Made by a program: the position numbers and the translations under genes. 64,000 bases of DNA from Paenisporosarcina sp. OV554 (lineage in GTDB: Bacteria; Bacillota; Bacilli; Bacillales_A; Planococcaceae): NCBI RefSeq assembly GCF_003058165.1, contig NZ_QBUC01000017.1:23723-87722 (forward strand), read 5' to 3'. Position 1 is the stretch's first letter. Every line of letters starts with the position of its first letter. The notes under the pieces were generated by a model. That model was not told the DNA's origin and did no database searches. It saw only the letters and a list, made by a program, of their open reading frames with translations. Positions 53,653 through 62,153 of this stretch are shown here, one piece after another.

Positions 53653-54891
53653 ATGTACGAGGGGAAAATAATTAAATTTTACCGCAAAAAAGCGAAATTA
53701 ACTCAAGAACAACTAGGGAAAGGCGTTTGTTCAGTCACTCATATAAGCAAAATTGAAAGGGGATTAACTGAGTATTCCCCTGAAATAACTATTTTGTTGT
53801 CAAAACGACTGAAAATAAATATAGAAAAGGAGCTTGCAAATTTAACGAACTTGAAAATAAAGCTCGATTATTGGCATGAGGTTATCATTTCACAAAACAT
53901 GCAGGAGGCATTACGTATTTATAAGGAACTAGCAAACAATAAATTGTTCGAAATATCTGAACATATTATTTACTATGATTTACTTAAGGCAAAATATTAT
54001 TTAAGACAAGGTGATACAAAAAAAGCACAAAAGCTAATTGAACAAATTCAATTAAACCCTAATAATTTATCTGTTTATGAAACAAACTTATTCAAACATA
54101 TACTCGGACTTTACTATATGTCTATTGATGAACATATAAAATCAATAGACATATTTAATAGTATTGATTATAAAAATTATTCCAACCCTTCTGTCTACTA
54201 TGACTTGGGAGCAGCATACCATAATGTTCATTCACCGGTTCTTGCATATTATTACGCAGAAAAAGCACTTAATTACTTTAAGACAACAAATCATTTCTTA
54301 CGTATTATAGATACTGAAAATTTTATGCTTATACAAGTAGAATCCGATCAATACCGTAACTTTAAAAATACAATTGAACAATATGAAAACTTGATTAAAC
54401 TTTGTGATCTTTGCAACGCCTCTGATAAAAAGGCAAAGGTGCTTCATAATTTTGCATATGAGCACTTGAGAAGAAAGAAATATCAAATCGCTGGAAGGCT
54501 ATACAAAGAATCAATGGAATTAAAAGACAATAAGTCGACTCTCTATTTATTGTCTTTAGAAGGTTATATTAGTAGTGGTTTCAAAGGAAAGTTTTTACCG
54601 AAAGAAGAATTGCTGAGGCTCGTTAACGAGGGCATGACAATCGCGACTGAAAATAACGAAGCACTGTATAAAGTTATTTTCACCTTGCATCAATTTTCGA
54701 TTCTTCAACAGGAAGAAAGCTATTATAGTTATTTAATTAATAATGTCTTGCCCTATTTTAAGAGTCACGGTTACACAATGATTGCACAAAGTTATGATCG
54801 AGATCTTTATAATTATTACATTAGAATAGGAAATATGGAAAAAGCGTTAGAAATAGCAGACATTATTATTAATAATGAACTTGAAGATTAA
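53653..54891 (+). CDS. HTH-TPR transcriptional regulator (PlcR/NprR-like)
   Basis: A 412-residue cytoplasmic regulator. An N-terminal XRE helix-turn-helix (about 5-58, KLTQEQLGKGVCSVTHISKI) is followed by a long helical array with TPR-like repeats (for example PSVYYDLGAAYHNVHSPVLA). The layout and length match RNPP-type quorum regulators such as NprR and PlcR, which bind an imported signalling peptide and often control extracellular proteases. It is divergent from the two large proteases, and two oligopeptide permeases are encoded in the window, which fits this idea. No cognate pro-peptide gene can be assigned with confidence. The ATG start follows AAGGGGG. Confidence 0.85.
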   Translation: MYEGKIIKFYRKKAKLTQEQLGKGVCSVTHISKIERGLTEYSPEITILLSKRLKINIEKELANLTNLKIKLDYWHEVIISQNMQEALRIYKELANNKLFEISEHIIYYDLLKAKYYLRQGDTKKAQKLIEQIQLNPNNLSVYETNLFKHILGLYYMSIDEHIKSIDIFNSIDYKNYSNPSVYYDLGAAYHNVHSPVLAYYYAEKALNYFKTTNHFLRIIDTENFMLIQVESDQYRNFKNTIEQYENLIKLCDLCNASDKKAKVLHNFAYEHLRRKKYQIAGRLYKESMELKDNKSTLYLLSLEGYISSGFKGKFLPKEELLRLVNEGMTIATENNEALYKVIFTLHQFSILQQEESYYSYLINNVLPYFKSHGYTMIAQSYDRDLYNYYIRIGNMEKALEIADIIINNELED

Positions 54892-54969
54892 GTTCCCTGT
54901 CAACTGATATCCCTCTAACTCATTAATATTAGCCGATTTGACCATATTTCGTAGCAAGAGAGGGATTAA

Positions 54970-55289
54970 ATGTATACTTATAAAAAATAATGGTGATATC
55001 TTTATCTGCACTTGTCCTTCTGTTTTTAAGCGGATTCATCAAGGAAGGTCGTGAAGAATGTTTACACTGTTTAGAGTGCTATGACAAAGCTTGGGATGAC
55101 GGATATGAATTAGGAAAAGCGACTGGAGTAGTTAATGAAAGATACAGAATAATTCGTAATCTTATTAATGCCCAGATGACCGATGAACAGATTATTCAGT
55201 ACGCACATACATCCTATGTGGAATTAGAAGATGTTAAAAACCAATTAAAAGTTTTAAAAGGTAAATTTGAATTTGAAATGCCTCAATGA
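54970..55289 (+). CDS. small exported or anchored protein with a coupled six-codon leader
   Basis: The main frame (54990-55289, 99 codons) encodes an N-terminal hydrophobic helix (VISLSALVLLFLSGFI), the cysteine pair ECLHCLEC, and a charged helical C-terminal half ending EDVKNQLKVLKGKFE. I do not recognise the family. Its ATG has no ribosome site. Instead, AGAGAGGG serves an ATG at 54970 that encodes only MYTYKK and stops at TAA overlapping the second ATG (TAATG), so translation is probably coupled. It lies 100 bp after the HTH-TPR gene in the same direction and ends at a terminator. A peptide-signal or regulator-associated role is possible but unproven. Confidence 0.55.
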
Positions 55290-55329
55290 CCAATTGTTCA
55301 AATAACGGGTGCTTTATTTCAAAATCAGT

Positions 55330-55352
55330 GAGCTGCTTATGCAGCTCTTTTT
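55330..55352 (+). terminator. terminator
   Basis: GAGCTGC / GCAGCTC with loop TTAT followed by TTTTTC. It is fused directly to a copy of the palindromic repeat. Confidence 0.85.
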
Positions 55353-55386
55353 CTTATTGAACTAAAGCACCCTTTAGTTGAAGAAG
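55353..55386. repeat. dispersed palindromic repeat, copy 1 (short-core type)
   Basis: TTGAACTAAAG, core CACCC, then TTTAGTTGAA, framed by CTTA and GAAG. First of about 14 copies between here and the window end. Confidence 0.85.
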
Positions 55387-55404
55387 AAAGATGACAATAA
55401 TATA

Positions 55405-56112
55405 TTAAATCTCAGTTGTGAAGTTCTTTCTATCAAGAACTTTACATAGAAACAACTTTTTATAAATGAAAAATAACACAATTCCAATTAATCCACCCAA
55501 TGTATTCAATAAAATATCATCAATATCAATTGCACGTTGTCCTCCTTCAGAATACTTATATCCAGAAGCGATGAAATTATCGAGAAGCTGAAACATCTCG
55601 ATAAAAACTGTTGTTAAGAAAATAACAATTATAGCTTTATATTTGTTGTTTATAATTTTTAAAGATAATAATGCAAAAGCCAACGGTAGCAATAAAAATA
55701 AATTTCCTACTGTTTGCATTATTGTTACAGGTGCAACAACCCTTCCAAATAAATTACTATAAATAGTTTTAAAAGGGATAAAATTTATTCGTTCAATATT
55801 CACATATGGATTTCCTATATACTCTTGCGTTATGTAATCAGGAATATTAATGTAAGTTACAAATGAATGCAATACAAATAAATATATGACAAATACAAAT
55901 AAAATAACAAAGTTCAAAATATTCTTCACTTCTGATTTACTAATTAACCATATAGAGATTAGTAAAACAATTCCAAAGTTCACCACTAAGTTTAAAAAAT
56001 CTAAAAGCTGTATTCCTTCATATATATAAGTTCTATATGCATAGATAAAATAAAATAAAGCCCCTAACAAACAGTACCATTTATTCAATTTTATATTAAT
56101 CATCTCCTTCAA
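55405..56112 (-). CDS. VanZ-family membrane protein
   Basis: A 235-residue protein with five or six membrane helices. The VanZ pattern is clear: NFIPFKTIY in the middle loop, QTVGNLFLLLPLAFAL, FIEMFQLL, RAIDIDDILLNTLGGLIG and a final helix. VanZ proteins are associated with low-level glycopeptide resistance and cell-envelope functions, but the biochemical role is unknown. The start is uncertain: TTG or ATG at the beginning overlaps the sequence GAAGGAG that would serve as ribosome site. It stands alone between two copies of the palindromic repeat. Confidence 0.85.
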   Translation of the reverse strand: MKEMINIKLNKWYCLLGALFYFIYAYRTYIYEGIQLLDFLNLVVNFGIVLLISIWLISKSEVKNILNFVILFVFVIYLFVLHSFVTYINIPDYITQEYIGNPYVNIERINFIPFKTIYSNLFGRVVAPVTIMQTVGNLFLLLPLAFALLSLKIINNKYKAIIVIFLTTVFIEMFQLLDNFIASGYKYSEGGQRAIDIDDILLNTLGGLIGIVLFFIYKKLFLCKVLDRKNFTTEI

Positions 56113-56182
56113 AAATTTGGATAATTATAATTGTATAATAGCAACATTATGAAACTTATCACTAACATAATAAAGTTAAGTT

Positions 56183-56217
56183 CTTGTTGAACTAACCTGC
56201 CCCGTTAGTTGAATAAG
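56183..56217. repeat. dispersed palindromic repeat, copy 2 (long-core type)
   Basis: TTGAACTAAC, core CTGCCCC, GTTAGTTGAA, framed by CTTG and TAAG. Confidence 0.85.
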
Positions 56218-56221
56218 AAAC

Positions 56222-56352
56222 TTATTTCATTCTCTCCAAAATCAAATAATCTTTTGTTTTAACGATTGTTATATCGTGTTTCTCTGCGAATTCAATTAAA
56301 TGGTCATACGCTTTTGGTGGTTCGAGAACAGCTAATCTAATGTTAACCCCTT
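56222..56352 (-). pseudogene. unrecognised coding remnant
   Basis: The minus strand encodes RLAVLEPPKAYDHLIEFAEK then HDITIVKTKDYLILERMK and a stop, with no start. Family unknown. Confidence 0.35.
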
Positions 56353-56390
56353 ACGAGTCATCAGCAAAGATCAAAATGAAGAACTAAAGG

Positions 56391-56442
56391 CCATGAAAAA
56401 ATTAGGTCTAAGTGAACTAGATATCTTAATGAATTACTCCTT
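56391..56442 (+). repeat. 52-bp inverted repeat, left arm
   Basis: Begins CCATGAAAAAATTAGG and ends AATTACTCCTT. It is identical but for one base to the complement of 58783-58834, on the other side of the ltaS gene. In frame it encodes MKKLGLSELDILMNYS. Confidence 0.9.
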
Positions 56443-56455
56443 TTGAACAACAAGA

Positions 56456-56640
56456 AAAAAAGAACGAACTCCTCATCGGGAATTTGCTCTTTAATCGTTA
56501 TTGTATCTCCAACCACGCGACTGCTTCGCAATGTGTGGCGTGCATGTGGCAACACTTTATTAGGTAAGTAAAATTTAAAAAACGGACAAATCAATAAAGA
56601 GTAAGATATCAAAAAAACATTCTTGTGATATCTTACCTCT
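56456..56640 (-). pseudogene. unrecognised coding remnant
   Basis: The minus-strand frame contains YLPNKVLPHARHTLRSSRVV and IKEQIPDEEF. It has no credible start and no family I can name. Confidence 0.3.
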
Positions 56641-56655
56641 CGTCTTCAAATTAAT

Positions 56656-58623
56656 CTATTTTTCTTCGTTATCCGTTTTTTCTGTTATATCCTTATTATA
56701 ATTGTACTGAGAAGGATTAACTTTAGTAAAACCTGCAGGTGAATAGAATCTCAATAAGTCACCATTTACAATTTTATCAGATAATTGTAATTTATAATCT
56801 ACGGCTTTCTTAGTCTGATTCGCTTTTTCTAATTGATTATCATCATCTAGTGGTAAACCAGTTGTTGCATCATAGAATTTCTCATCAATTGAATAGATAG
56901 TAGGACTCACATAATCACCATTTCTAAACGTTACCACGTCATTATGCTCTTTTGATAGTAAGTCGGTACCAAATTGAACATATTTTTGTGAATCAATTCC
57001 AAGTAAGTGTAATAAGGTTGGAAGGAGGTCTATTTGCCCTCCGTAAGTATGATTGGCTCCACCTTGCATTCCAGGAACGTGAATAATTAACGGTACTCTT
57101 TGTAAATTAGTACTTTCGTAAGGTGTAATTTCTTTTCCAATGATTTGTTCCATGGCTTTATTATGATTTTCTGAAATACCATAATGATCACCATAAAAAA
57201 CAAGCATGCTGTTATCATATAATCCAGAATTTTGTAACTCACCAATGAACTGTTCAATTGCTTCATCAGCATAACGAGCAGTTTGGAAATAATCATCTAC
57301 ACTTGCATCACCAGTATCAGCCTTACCAATTGTTGTTAAGTTTTGATTCATTTTATATGGATAATGGTTCCCAACCGTAATAAATTTAGAATAGAAAGGT
57401 TGAGGTAAAGTTTTAATAATATCTAATGATTGTTCAAAGAATGGCTTATCCAATAAACCATATTCAGCCATATCTTCTTCAGAAGTAGTGTCATAATAAT
57501 TGGCATCAAAGAAATGGTCATACCCGAATGATTTATAAATCTCATTACGATTCCAGAAAGTTCCGTTATTACCGTGGAATACAGCAGATGTATAACCATC
57601 CTCTTTTAAGATTGCAGGAGCTGCTTGATATGCATTCAGCCCTTTTGTAATATATGCAGATCCTTGCGGTAAACCAAATAAAGAGTTTTCAAGCATAAAT
57701 TCAGCATCCGAAGTTTTACCTTGGGCTGTTTGATGGAAGAAGTTATCAAAGTATAGTGTATTCGGATCTTTAATTAATGAATTTAAGAATGGTGTTACTT
57801 CTTCACCTTTTAATTTATAGTTAATCAAAAAGTTTTGGAATGACTCCAAATGGATGTAGATGACGTTCATTTCTTTTGCTGCGCCAAAATAGTCCGGGTT
57901 AGGTTCCGCATAGTTAGATTTTGTATAGTTAATAATTTCTGTAATATCATCGCTATCAGCTAAAACCCTTTGTGAAGACGCCTTTAAAGTTTCAGTAGCG
58001 TCATAAATAGTATAGTTATATATTCCTAAATACTTAACTATATAGTTTCTATCAAAACCACGAGTTAATAACTGTGGACGATCAATGTTAGCTAGTCCTA
58101 AATTTAAAGCAAATATTCCTATAACAAAAGCTATCCCTGCTATTGCTTTTTTGTATCCAATTCCACTATTATTTTTTTTTGTCTTTTTAGATAAACATAG
58201 GTAAATTAACAAAAATAAATCAACAAAGAACATTATATCGTAGGGCTTTAATAAAGAAATAACACTGCCGCCTAAGTCTCCAAAGTTCTGCGTTTGAGTA
58301 ATCGTTGGTAATGTAATAAAGTCACTAAAAAATCTATAATAAACTGCATTTGCATATAAAAGAATGGACATAAGAGCATAAATTACAACAAGTGATGCAT
58401 ATTTTCCCTTTCCTTTGAAAATGAAAGAAAATCCAAGAAATAACAAGGCTGAGCTAAGTGGGTTTAAAAATAAAAGGAATTGTTGAAAGAATCCTTCTAC
58501 TCCTAAGTGAAACTGAGTTACTTGTGTGATATATGTTTTAATCCATAACATGAAAACGGCTAATAAATATAGATTACAAAACTTGTTTGAAAAGGCAGCC
58601 TTTATATTATTTAAACTTTCCAT
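56656..58623 (-). CDS. ltaS: LtaS-type lipoteichoic acid synthase (sulfatase family)
   Basis: A 655-residue enzyme that polymerises glycerol phosphate from phosphatidylglycerol on the outer face of the membrane. Five N-terminal helices (to about residue 190) precede the extracellular domain with the metal-binding Glu in YIHLESFQNF, the catalytic Thr in QGKTSDAEF, GNNGTFWNRNEIYKSFGYDHFF, and the metal site FYGDHYGISENHN. Length and order are those of LtaS, YfnI and YqgS. The ATG start follows GGAAGGTG. The gene is flanked by a 52-bp inverted repeat and debris of an alpha/beta-hydrolase gene, so it sits on a rearranged segment. A remnant of another such gene lies at 10432. Confidence 0.93.
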   Translation of the reverse strand: MESLNNIKAAFSNKFCNLYLLAVFMLWIKTYITQVTQFHLGVEGFFQQFLLFLNPLSSALLFLGFSFIFKGKGKYASLVVIYALMSILLYANAVYYRFFSDFITLPTITQTQNFGDLGGSVISLLKPYDIMFFVDLFLLIYLCLSKKTKKNNSGIGYKKAIAGIAFVIGIFALNLGLANIDRPQLLTRGFDRNYIVKYLGIYNYTIYDATETLKASSQRVLADSDDITEIINYTKSNYAEPNPDYFGAAKEMNVIYIHLESFQNFLINYKLKGEEVTPFLNSLIKDPNTLYFDNFFHQTAQGKTSDAEFMLENSLFGLPQGSAYITKGLNAYQAAPAILKEDGYTSAVFHGNNGTFWNRNEIYKSFGYDHFFDANYYDTTSEEDMAEYGLLDKPFFEQSLDIIKTLPQPFYSKFITVGNHYPYKMNQNLTTIGKADTGDASVDDYFQTARYADEAIEQFIGELQNSGLYDNSMLVFYGDHYGISENHNKAMEQIIGKEITPYESTNLQRVPLIIHVPGMQGGANHTYGGQIDLLPTLLHLLGIDSQKYVQFGTDLLSKEHNDVVTFRNGDYVSPTIYSIDEKFYDATTGLPLDDDNQLEKANQTKKAVDYKLQLSDKIVNGDLLRFYSPAGFTKVNPSQYNYNKDITEKTDNEEK

Positions 58624-58751
58624 TTTATCACCTTCCTATTAGTCTAGTTTTCAATTTTTATATTAAAAGCATAATTTGGTAAAAAGTAATTTTAATATAA
58701 TTTCACAGAGCTAATATAAACTACATCTTTTTCAGAGTTCTGTCAAGTAGA

Positions 58752-58772
58752 AAGCCCCGTTAGTTCAATAAG
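58752..58772. repeat. dispersed palindromic repeat, copy 3 (half)
   Basis: Only the right half remains: GCCCCGTTAGTTCAATAAG. It abuts the inverted repeat arm. Confidence 0.7.
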
Positions 58773-58782
58773 CAGTCTCGAT

Positions 58783-58834
58783 AAGGAGTAATTCATTAAG
58801 ATATCTAGGTCACTTAGACCTAATTTTTTCATGG
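58783..58834 (-). repeat. 52-bp inverted repeat, right arm
   Basis: Complement of 56391-56442 with a single mismatch. Confidence 0.9.
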
Positions 58835-59060
58835 TGTCAGGTGATGAAATGTGTCTTGGTTCGCCACCATTTTCCGTTATAGGATTCATCAAATGCGATA
58901 GTTACAAAGCCACGCTCTGCCATTGTCTGGGCATAGATTCCCGCGCCTTGTTCCTTAACTCCACCATAAGGTGTCCCTATAATAAGTGCCGGATATTTTT
59001 TTGTTTCATCGATATCCTTAGACAGGAACATATCTGCTGCAACAGTAACCCTTTATGAAT
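58835..59060 (-). pseudogene. alpha/beta-hydrolase (dienelactone-hydrolase-like), N-terminal fragment
   Basis: The minus strand encodes ADMFLSKDIDETKKYPALII then GTPYGGVKEQGAGIYAQTMA and GFVTIAFDESYNG, the start of an alpha/beta hydrolase core. After SYNG a frameshift is needed to continue to NGGEPRHISSPD, and the sequence then runs into the inverted repeat. The nucleophile region is missing. Confidence 0.75.
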
Positions 59061-59084
59061 TTTCCTTTAATGAAACTATATTGA

Positions 59085-59235
59085 GTCCATCTCTTCAAGA
59101 CCCCTCTTGTTATCGGAGAAAATGCGCCTTCAAGGTATTTCAGGGAAGATGCCTACGAACTGGCTGCTGAACCTAAAGAATTGTATGTGGTTCCTAATGC
59201 AGGGAAGAAACACAAAAAACCCTTTAGTAAATAAC
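59085..59235 (+). pseudogene. alpha/beta-hydrolase, C-terminal fragment on the opposite strand
   Basis: The plus strand encodes TPLVIGENAPSRYFREDAYE then LAAEPKELYVVPNAG, the acid/His end of the same hydrolase family as the neighbouring minus-strand fragment. Opposite orientation of the two halves indicates an inversion within the original gene. Confidence 0.7.
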
Positions 59236-59285
59236 ACTAATCCGTTCAGTAATCTGGTACAAAATCTAAATTAAACATACAATAA

Positions 59286-59318
59286 GAGCCCAAATTCGAA
59301 TATGAATTGGGCTCTTTT
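59286..59318 (+). terminator. terminator-like hairpin, repeated
   Basis: GAGCCCAAATTC / GAATTGGGCTC followed by TTTT. A close copy lies at 62972-63000. Confidence 0.8.
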
Positions 59319-59517
59319 AAAATGCCTATATATCAGGCTTTGTTAATGATTAACACTTACTATATTCATCGTTTAAGCACTTGTTTTAACATACACACAA
59401 TTTTAATTGTTTATTTGTTAATACGTACGCTAAAAGTGTTGTTAAATATCTGCTAATTGCTTGAATGCAAGAACTCCCAGCCAATATGCTGAGTGTTCTC
59501 AACTAATATTTATAATT
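59319..59517. other. intergenic stretch, no gene seen
   Basis: AT-rich; no supported coding region. Confidence 0.5.
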
Positions 59518-59550
59518 CTTATTAAACTAAGCACCCGTTAGTTAAAGAAG
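59518..59550. repeat. dispersed palindromic repeat, copy 4
   Basis: TTAAACTAAG, core CACCC, GTTAGTTAAA, framed by CTTA and GAAG. Confidence 0.8.
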
Positions 59551-59564
59551 GTTAAATAAAATCT

Positions 59565-59777
59565 TTAAAAAAACAGTTTATATAAAACATATCCAACTAT
59601 TAAAACAACAATTAATATTCCTGTCCCTTTCCAACCCATACCACCTGTTAAATCAGTTAAATTTCCATTTTCACCTCGACTAAATCCATCTCTTAATGCA
59701 CCACCAGGATTTTTTATAAGTTCTTTTTGTCTTAATCTCTCTCTTTTTTCTTTTGGAGTTTCTTGTCTATTATTCAA
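59565..59777 (-). CDS. DUF6366-type small membrane protein
   Basis: A 70-residue protein: a charged N-terminal helix (ETPKEKRERLRQKELIKNPG), then GENGNLTDLTGGMGWKGTG and one C-terminal membrane helix (ILIVVLIVGYVLYKLFF). This resembles the small family annotated DUF6366 in Bacillus; function unknown. The start is TTG 59777, eight bases after AGGGGG; a GTG three codons upstream directly abuts that ribosome site. Confidence 0.7.
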   Translation of the reverse strand: MNNRQETPKEKRERLRQKELIKNPGGALRDGFSRGENGNLTDLTGGMGWKGTGILIVVLIVGYVLYKLFF

Positions 59778-59826
59778 ACCAAACACCCCCTATGTATGAA
59801 TACTGTGTTCTCTAATTTGATTTTAC

Positions 59827-59923
59827 CTTCTTCAACTAACCTGCCCCGTTAGTTGAACAAGAAAAAAGAGCCACCTAAGCAGCCCGAGGATCTTCAACTA
59901 AAGCACCCGTTAGTTTAATAAAG
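59827..59923. repeat. dispersed palindromic repeats, copies 5 and 6 in tandem
   Basis: Long-core copy at 59827-59861 and short-core copy at 59892-59923, separated by 30 bp including AAAAAAGAGCC and GCAGCCC. This composite resembles a BIME-like unit. Confidence 0.85.
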
Positions 59924-59925
59924 TA

Positions 59926-60255
59926 TTATAAATAATCGACATAATCATTGTTCTTTTTATAACCATAAACTTTTATTATATTATCATTTATTTCACCTGG
60001 AACATTTATTTTTCTTAGTATCTTAATCACATCATTTTTTTGTATCTCATCTTCTGTTTTGATTTCAAGCCACTCGATAGTCTCATATCCGTCTTCACTA
60101 AAATGGTAGTACCATTCATTGTCCCATTCACAAATATTATTATTTACTAAGTCTCTTGTTCTCCATAAAAGGTTCAAGTGATAATTGTACATTGCTAATC
60201 TTATTTCTTCCCATTTTGTATTGTTCATCACTGGTTGAAAATCTTTATATTCCAT
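59926..60255 (-). CDS. DUF6678-like hypothetical protein
   Basis: A 109-residue soluble protein with MNNTKWEEIRLAMYNYHLNL, LLWRTRDLVNN and EWDNEWYYHFSEDGYETIEW. This resembles the family annotated DUF6678. The role is unknown; similar small proteins occur near toxin-immunity-type genes. The start is ATG 60255 after GAGTGATG; two earlier in-frame starts are possible. Confidence 0.65.
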   Translation of the reverse strand: MEYKDFQPVMNNTKWEEIRLAMYNYHLNLLWRTRDLVNNNICEWDNEWYYHFSEDGYETIEWLEIKTEDEIQKNDVIKILRKINVPGEINDNIIKVYGYKKNNDYVDYL

Positions 60256-60302
60256 TTTCATCACTCTTTTCACAGAACTTCTAGTTACATTTTAGCATTT
60301 AC

Positions 60303-60337
60303 CTTATTGAACTAACCTGCCCCGTTAGTTCAATAAG
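60303..60337. repeat. dispersed palindromic repeat, copy 7
   Basis: Perfectly symmetric long-core copy: arms CTTATTGAACTAAC and GTTAGTTCAATAAG around CTGCCCC. Confidence 0.9.
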
Positions 60338-60352
60338 AAAAAAAGAGCCGAC

Positions 60353-60676
60353 TTATTGCTTCTCTTTATGCTTACCATCTCCATACCAAGAACTTTGGTT
60401 AATTTCTCCTGTTCCAACATCTCGAGTATAGTTATAATCTGCCTTTGGTTCGTCTGTAAAATACACTATTGCGTGATATGGGCTTACACCACTTCCTGTA
60501 TAATTGCGATACCCCTCTAACTTATATATATCTGATTCTGTATAACCCTCTTCTAACAAATGAGCATGAACTTGTTCTTCAATTTTAATGATTTGCGCAG
60601 CTTTATTTACAAAATAAATTGTAACTGATAATAAGATAACAGCCACTAGTATTACTAACCTTCTGCTCATTTTCAT
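60353..60676 (-). CDS. DUF3139 membrane-anchored protein
   Basis: A 107-residue protein with one N-terminal helix (LVILVAVILLSVTIYFV) and an extracytoplasmic domain with EEQVHAHLLEEGYTESDI and YHAIVYFTDEPKADYNY, matching DUF3139. Function unknown. The ATG start follows GGAGG at six bases. It is flanked on both sides by palindromic repeat copies. Confidence 0.75.
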   Translation of the reverse strand: MKMSRRLVILVAVILLSVTIYFVNKAAQIIKIEEQVHAHLLEEGYTESDIYKLEGYRNYTGSGVSPYHAIVYFTDEPKADYNYTRDVGTGEINQSSWYGDGKHKEKQ

Positions 60677-60741
60677 GACGATCCTCCTGCCATTAAATCT
60701 TTTTTAGACATATAGCACATTAGTAACAAAATAATTTTTCT

Positions 60742-60773
60742 CTTGAACTAACCTGCCCCGTTAGTTCAATAAG
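60742..60773. repeat. dispersed palindromic repeat, copy 8
   Basis: Long-core copy with a slightly short left arm. Confidence 0.85.
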
Positions 60774-60827
60774 GCTTATTTTAGAGTTGACACAAACTGT
60801 GACATGAAAAGTGACGGGTTTCCCCGT

Positions 60828-60983
60828 CTAATTTAGCTTATCTAGTTTGTCAGAAATAGTACGTAGTATTTTGTTCTTTTCCTGCTGTATTTTTAAGAAT
60901 TTAATCATAAACCAAATCACAAATACAACTGGGGCTATGTAAAACAAGATTGGTAAAAATAGAAAAACTGAATCACCGGTCAT
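60828..60983 (-). CDS. 51-residue membrane protein (DUF4083-like)
   Basis: A small gene with a very good ribosome site (GAGGAGG, then ATG 60983). It encodes one membrane helix (FLFLPILFYIAPVVFVIWFMI) and a charged coiled tail (KIQQEKNKILRTISDKLDK). It resembles the small proteins annotated DUF4083. The stop is TAG at 60828. Function unknown. Confidence 0.7.
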   Translation of the reverse strand: MTGDSVFLFLPILFYIAPVVFVIWFMIKFLKIQQEKNKILRTISDKLDKLN

Positions 60984-61079
60984 TTATAAACCTCCTCTCA
61001 TTTTTGATAATTATACCATGGTAAATATTAGAAATGTGTTCACGATTTATTAGGTAGTGAACAATACGACCATACGTTG

Positions 61080-61114
61080 CTTCTTCAACTAACCTGCCCC
61101 GTTAGTTCAATAAG
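61080..61114. repeat. dispersed palindromic repeat, copy 9
   Basis: Long-core copy, paired with copy 10 seventeen bases downstream. Confidence 0.85.
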
Positions 61115-61130
61115 AAAAAATGCTTCACTC

Positions 61131-61163
61131 CTTATTGAAGTAAAGCACCCGTTAGTTTAATAA
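61131..61163. repeat. dispersed palindromic repeat, copy 10
   Basis: Short-core copy (CACCC), the second half of a composite like that at 59827-59923. Confidence 0.8.
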
Positions 61164-61181
61164 CTCCATAATTGAATCAAA

Positions 61182-62153
61182 CTATGTCTTAGATTTATTA
61201 CTTTTCAATAGATAAAAAATTATAGCCAATATAACCTGAATTAAAGGAACAAATTTCGCCCAAGGATATGGCGGATGACCACTAAAAAACCAAGCATCAG
61301 GATATAGTAAAATTGCACTTAACAACATCCAAATCCAAGAACGCTTTATAAGTGCAAATACAAAAGTAATGACTGATGCTATAAGTAATGGATAAAACAA
61401 ATCTAATGTTCCCAACAAGACCCCCATAATTCCTTCCAAGGTATAACCTCCTCTAATTAAGACATCACTTTCCTTTTGGGACTGAGTATGAACTTTCACG
61501 AATACGGTCCCGAATAGTTTGTCTCCTATATAAGCATCTAACCTCCACATTCCACTTTTAGGTAAGTTCATACTAGTATGAACTTGTCTATCTGCCTTGT
61601 TATTTGCCTTATAAAAATCACCTCCGTACACAACACTTTGTTTTTCATCATTTTCATGTGTTCCTATAAATTTTAATACTCCATCAAACTCTTTTTCTTC
61701 TCCCCAAAAATACCATATATACTTTTGGGTTTTATCAGGATAAAATCTTAGAATCTCACCATCATCGTAACTAAAACCTAAACGACCTTCTTCACCAATC
61801 AAAGTGTCACTACCAGATTCAAATAGAGGACTTTCTTTCCAAACTCGTTCTATACTTTTGTCAACGTCATTCTCTACTCCAAAACCTGGCTCTTTAATTG
61901 CCTGATTTACTAGTGTACCTGTTGAATGACCACCAAAATCAAAGGTATAAATCAACAGGCTAAGTGTTAAGATGGCTAATAAACCCACACCAATAATATT
62001 AAGGTTCCTAGGTAACCTAAATTTCGAATTATTACTTTTAATGATTTTTTTCCTCAACGAAATGATGAATGTCGGGTCTGGTTCTAAATCCGGTCTATCC
62101 AATAAAGGTTTTAAGAAATCATAGTCTGTTTTATTTGGATTTTGATTCTTCAT
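61182..62153 (-). CDS. membrane anti-sigma-like protein
   Basis: A 323-residue protein. The N-terminal cytoplasmic part (FLKPLLDRPDLEPDPTFIIS) resembles the short regulatory tail of Bacillus ECF anti-sigma factors. A membrane helix (about 48-66) leads to an extracytoplasmic domain (about 70-235, with YIWYFWGEEKEFDGVLKFIG), and three C-terminal helices follow. The ATG start 62153 follows GGGGGGG and overlaps the sigma gene by 23 bp, so the two are coupled. The role as a sensor/inhibitor of the adjacent sigma factor is inferred from position. Confidence 0.7.
   Translation of the reverse strand: MKNQNPNKTDYDFLKPLLDRPDLEPDPTFIISLRKKIIKSNNSKFRLPRNLNIIGVGLLAILTLSLLIYTFDFGGHSTGTLVNQAIKEPGFGVENDVDKSIERVWKESPLFESGSDTLIGEEGRLGFSYDDGEILRFYPDKTQKYIWYFWGEEKEFDGVLKFIGTHENDEKQSVVYGGDFYKANNKADRQVHTSMNLPKSGMWRLDAYIGDKLFGTVFVKVHTQSQKESDVLIRGGYTLEGIMGVLLGTLDLFYPLLIASVITFVFALIKRSWIWMLLSAILLYPDAWFFSGHPPYPWAKFVPLIQVILAIIFYLLKSNKSKT

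Noticed and set aside
54990..55289. The small gene as a transposase C-terminal tail
   Set aside because: The EDVKNQLK ending recalls such tails, but the rest has a membrane helix and a CxxCxxC cluster that do not fit, so it is left unassigned.
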